A DNA stretch of 12,718 bases, taken from contig JAJZRH010000007.1 of assembly GCA_021802795.1 (NCBI GenBank), positions 1-12,718 of the forward strand, given 5' to 3'. The stretch is from a bacterium (lineage in GTDB: Bacteria; Patescibacteriota; Minisyncoccia; Phycocordibacterales; Phycocordibacteraceae). A program made the position numbers and the translations under genes. A model generated the notes under the pieces. The model saw only the letters and a program-made list of their open reading frames with translations, was not told the DNA's origin and did not search any database. Of the stretch, positions 11,977 to 12,718 are shown in pieces; the first letter of the stretch is position 1; every line of letters starts with the position of its first letter.

Positions 11977-12615
11977 ATGCGATTCATGCTCGGGGTAGAT
12001 GAGGCGGGGCGGGGCCCCTTGGCCGGGCCGGTTTCGGTCGGCATCGTCGCCGTACCGGAGGGTTTTGACGTGGCGAAAGAGTTCCCGGGCGTCGCCGATT
12101 CCAAGAAGTTGTCGGAGAAGAACCGCGAGAAGCTCTTTGCACTGCTTGAGGCGCGCGCCTCTCTTGGCGACGTACGTTTCAGGGTCGAGTTTGAGGACGC
12201 GCCGGCAATCGACAGGGAAGGCATCGCGGTAGTCATACGCCGGGCGGTATCGCGCGGTGTGAATGCGCTCGCGCCGGCTAAAACCGCCGAAGGCGGTTCG
12301 CCCGGCGCCGCTAATGCGGCGCCTAGGGATGACGTATTCGTACAGCTCGACGGCGCGCTCCGCGCGCCGCCCGAGTATGCGCAGGAAACCATCATCAATG
12401 GCGATGAACTCATCCCGCTCATCTCGCTTGCCTCCATCGCGGCAAAGGTTGTGCGCGATCGGCATATGATCGGACTCTCCGCCGAGTACCCGCAGTATGG
12501 CTTTGACGTCCATAAAGGGTACGGCACCAACATGCACTACGAGATGCTCCGGGAACACGGCTTGTGCGCTATCCACCGCCGCTCCTTCATCCACCTTGAC
12601 TTCCCGAAAATATAA
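11977..12615 (+). CDS. rnhB: Ribonuclease HII
   Basis: This enzyme cuts the RNA strand of RNA:DNA hybrids and removes ribonucleotides from DNA. It has 212 residues from ATG 11977. The catalytic acidic residues are all present: Asp8 and Glu9 in GVDEAGRGPLAGP, Asp125 in VQLDGALR and Asp143 in NGDELIPLISLAS. DSKKLSEKNREKL, the AKVVRDR helix and the C-terminal HKGYGTNMH and HRRSF motifs complete the family pattern. A 19-residue Ala/Gly-rich insertion (about 101-119) separates helix VNAL from strand VFVQLDG and coincides with two DNA hairpins. Upstream in-frame codons back to 11917 lie inside divergent dnaE and are not homologous. A second in-frame ATG at 11986 is an alternative start. There is no Shine-Dalgarno sequence. 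The gene is divergent from dnaE across 21 bp. Confidence 0.95.
   Translation: MRFMLGVDEAGRGPLAGPVSVGIVAVPEGFDVAKEFPGVADSKKLSEKNREKLFALLEARASLGDVRFRVEFEDAPAIDREGIAVVIRRAVSRGVNALAPAKTAEGGSPGAANAAPRDDVFVQLDGALRAPPEYAQETIINGDELIPLISLASIAAKVVRDRHMIGLSAEYPQYGFDVHKGYGTNMHYEMLREHGLCAIHRRSFIHLDFPKI
12282..12323. repeat. Two adjacent hairpins within rnhB
   Basis: The first hairpin pairs 12282-12288 with 12292-12298 (7 bp, loop GAA). The second pairs 12304-12311 with 12316-12323 (8 bp, loop TAAT). Both are perfect. Together they encode most of a loop that is not part of the usual RNase HII fold, between conserved elements. Confidence 0.7.
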
Positions 12616-12624
12616 GACTATATT
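12596..12624 (+). promoter_or_regulatory. Strong sigma70-type promoter of the gene at 12682
   Basis: TTGACT (12596-12601), a 17-bp spacer and TATATT (12619-12624) each match the consensus at five of six positions. The -35 box lies inside the end of rnhB and the -10 box just behind its stop. Transcription should start near 12631. Confidence 0.75.
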
Positions 12625-12631
12625 ATCCGCT

Positions 12632-12660
12632 TGTGTCCAGCCGAGGTGGCAGAGGACACA
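12632..12660 (+). promoter_or_regulatory. Hairpin in the 5' leader of the gene at 12682
   Basis: TGTGTCC (12632-12638) pairs with GGACACA (12654-12660), and inside it GCC (12640-12642) pairs with GGC (12648-12650) around loop GAGGT. It begins at the predicted transcription start, so the mRNA would open with this structure, followed by an exposed ribosome binding site. A stabilising or regulatory role is inferred. Confidence 0.45.
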
Positions 12661-12669
12661 GAGATTTTT

Positions 12670-12674
12670 GGAGG
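12670..12674 (+). promoter_or_regulatory. Ribosome binding site deciding a GTG start
   Basis: GGAGG lies 7 nt before GTG at 12682 and makes that GTG the most likely start of the gene running off the window. Confidence 0.7.
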
Positions 12675-12681
12675 ATTCAAA

Positions 12682-12718
12682 GTGGCAAAGAAGAAACCAG
12701 AACTGGCGGTAGAAAAAC
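12682..12718 (+). CDS. Start of an unidentified gene, truncated by the window edge
   Basis: Only 12 codons are visible, reading VAKKKPELAVEK with GTG as initiator. The start is supported by a strong promoter at 12596-12624, a structured leader of about 50 nt and GGAGG at the right distance. The Lys-rich N-terminus does not allow a function to be named. The promoter strength suggests a well-expressed gene. Confidence 0.6.
   Translation, partial: MAKKKPELAVEK

Noticed and set aside
11956..12594. N-terminal extension of dnaE over rnhB
   Set aside because: The frame stays open, but the extra 213 residues are antisense to rnhB, and DnaE homology begins at the ATG at 11955, which has its own -10 box.
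12640..12665. tRNA-like start GCCGAGGTGGCAGAG, resembling the 5' part of Leu or Ser tRNA
   Set aside because: No anticodon arm, T-arm or matching acceptor strand follows. The segment folds instead as a simple leader hairpin.

Overview
The window looks like a chromosomal segment of a bacterium from the Candidate Phyla Radiation (Patescibacteria, probably a Parcubacteria/Paceibacteria-type lineage) with a GC-rich genome. This is inference. It rests on compact gene packing, a threonyl-tRNA synthetase reduced to catalytic plus anticodon-binding domains, a sortase next to large 'GCMD..ATNYN' repeat surface proteins, and a small CARDB protein. TGA is used as a normal stop (gyrB, dnaE), so this is not a recoded-UGA lineage.

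Layout: (1) 1-1838, + strand: the 3' two thirds of gyrB and a four-helix membrane protein overlapping it by ATGA, closed by a 21-bp perfect bidirectional terminator. (2) 1891-2646, - strand: a membrane-anchored CARDB protein, transcribed divergently from the sortase out of an 84-bp region where the two -35 boxes form a perfect palindrome. (3) 2731-7372, + strand: a cell-surface cluster made of a sortase, two secreted proteins of unknown function and a 733-residue surface protein. That last protein has Gly-rich, Cys-repeat and Ig-like segments, an IPYTG motif just before a membrane helix, and a long cytoplasmic tail. (4) A 22-bp perfect terminator holding the stop codons of both convergent genes. 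(5) 7405-11955, - strand: thrS and dnaE, each with its own promoter-like element. (6) 11977-12615, + strand: rnhB, divergent from dnaE across 21 bp. (7) 12596-12718: a strong promoter, a structured leader and the first 12 codons of a further gene.

The housekeeping genes serve DNA topology (gyrB), replication (dnaE), RNA removal from DNA (rnhB) and translation (thrS). The middle block is a surface module in which the sortase could act on the IPYTG protein.

The points most worth following are: the sortase with an IPYTG protein that has an unusually long cytoplasmic tail; palindromic DNA inserted in frame in both dnaE and rnhB; start codons lying 6-11 nt behind -10 boxes, suggesting leaderless or near-leaderless mRNAs; a DnaE whose PHP metal site is mostly lost; and a nested order of similarity among the six Cys repeats. 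No rRNA, tRNA, CRISPR array, insertion sequence or transposase gene was seen. There is no gene-free stretch longer than about 110 bases.
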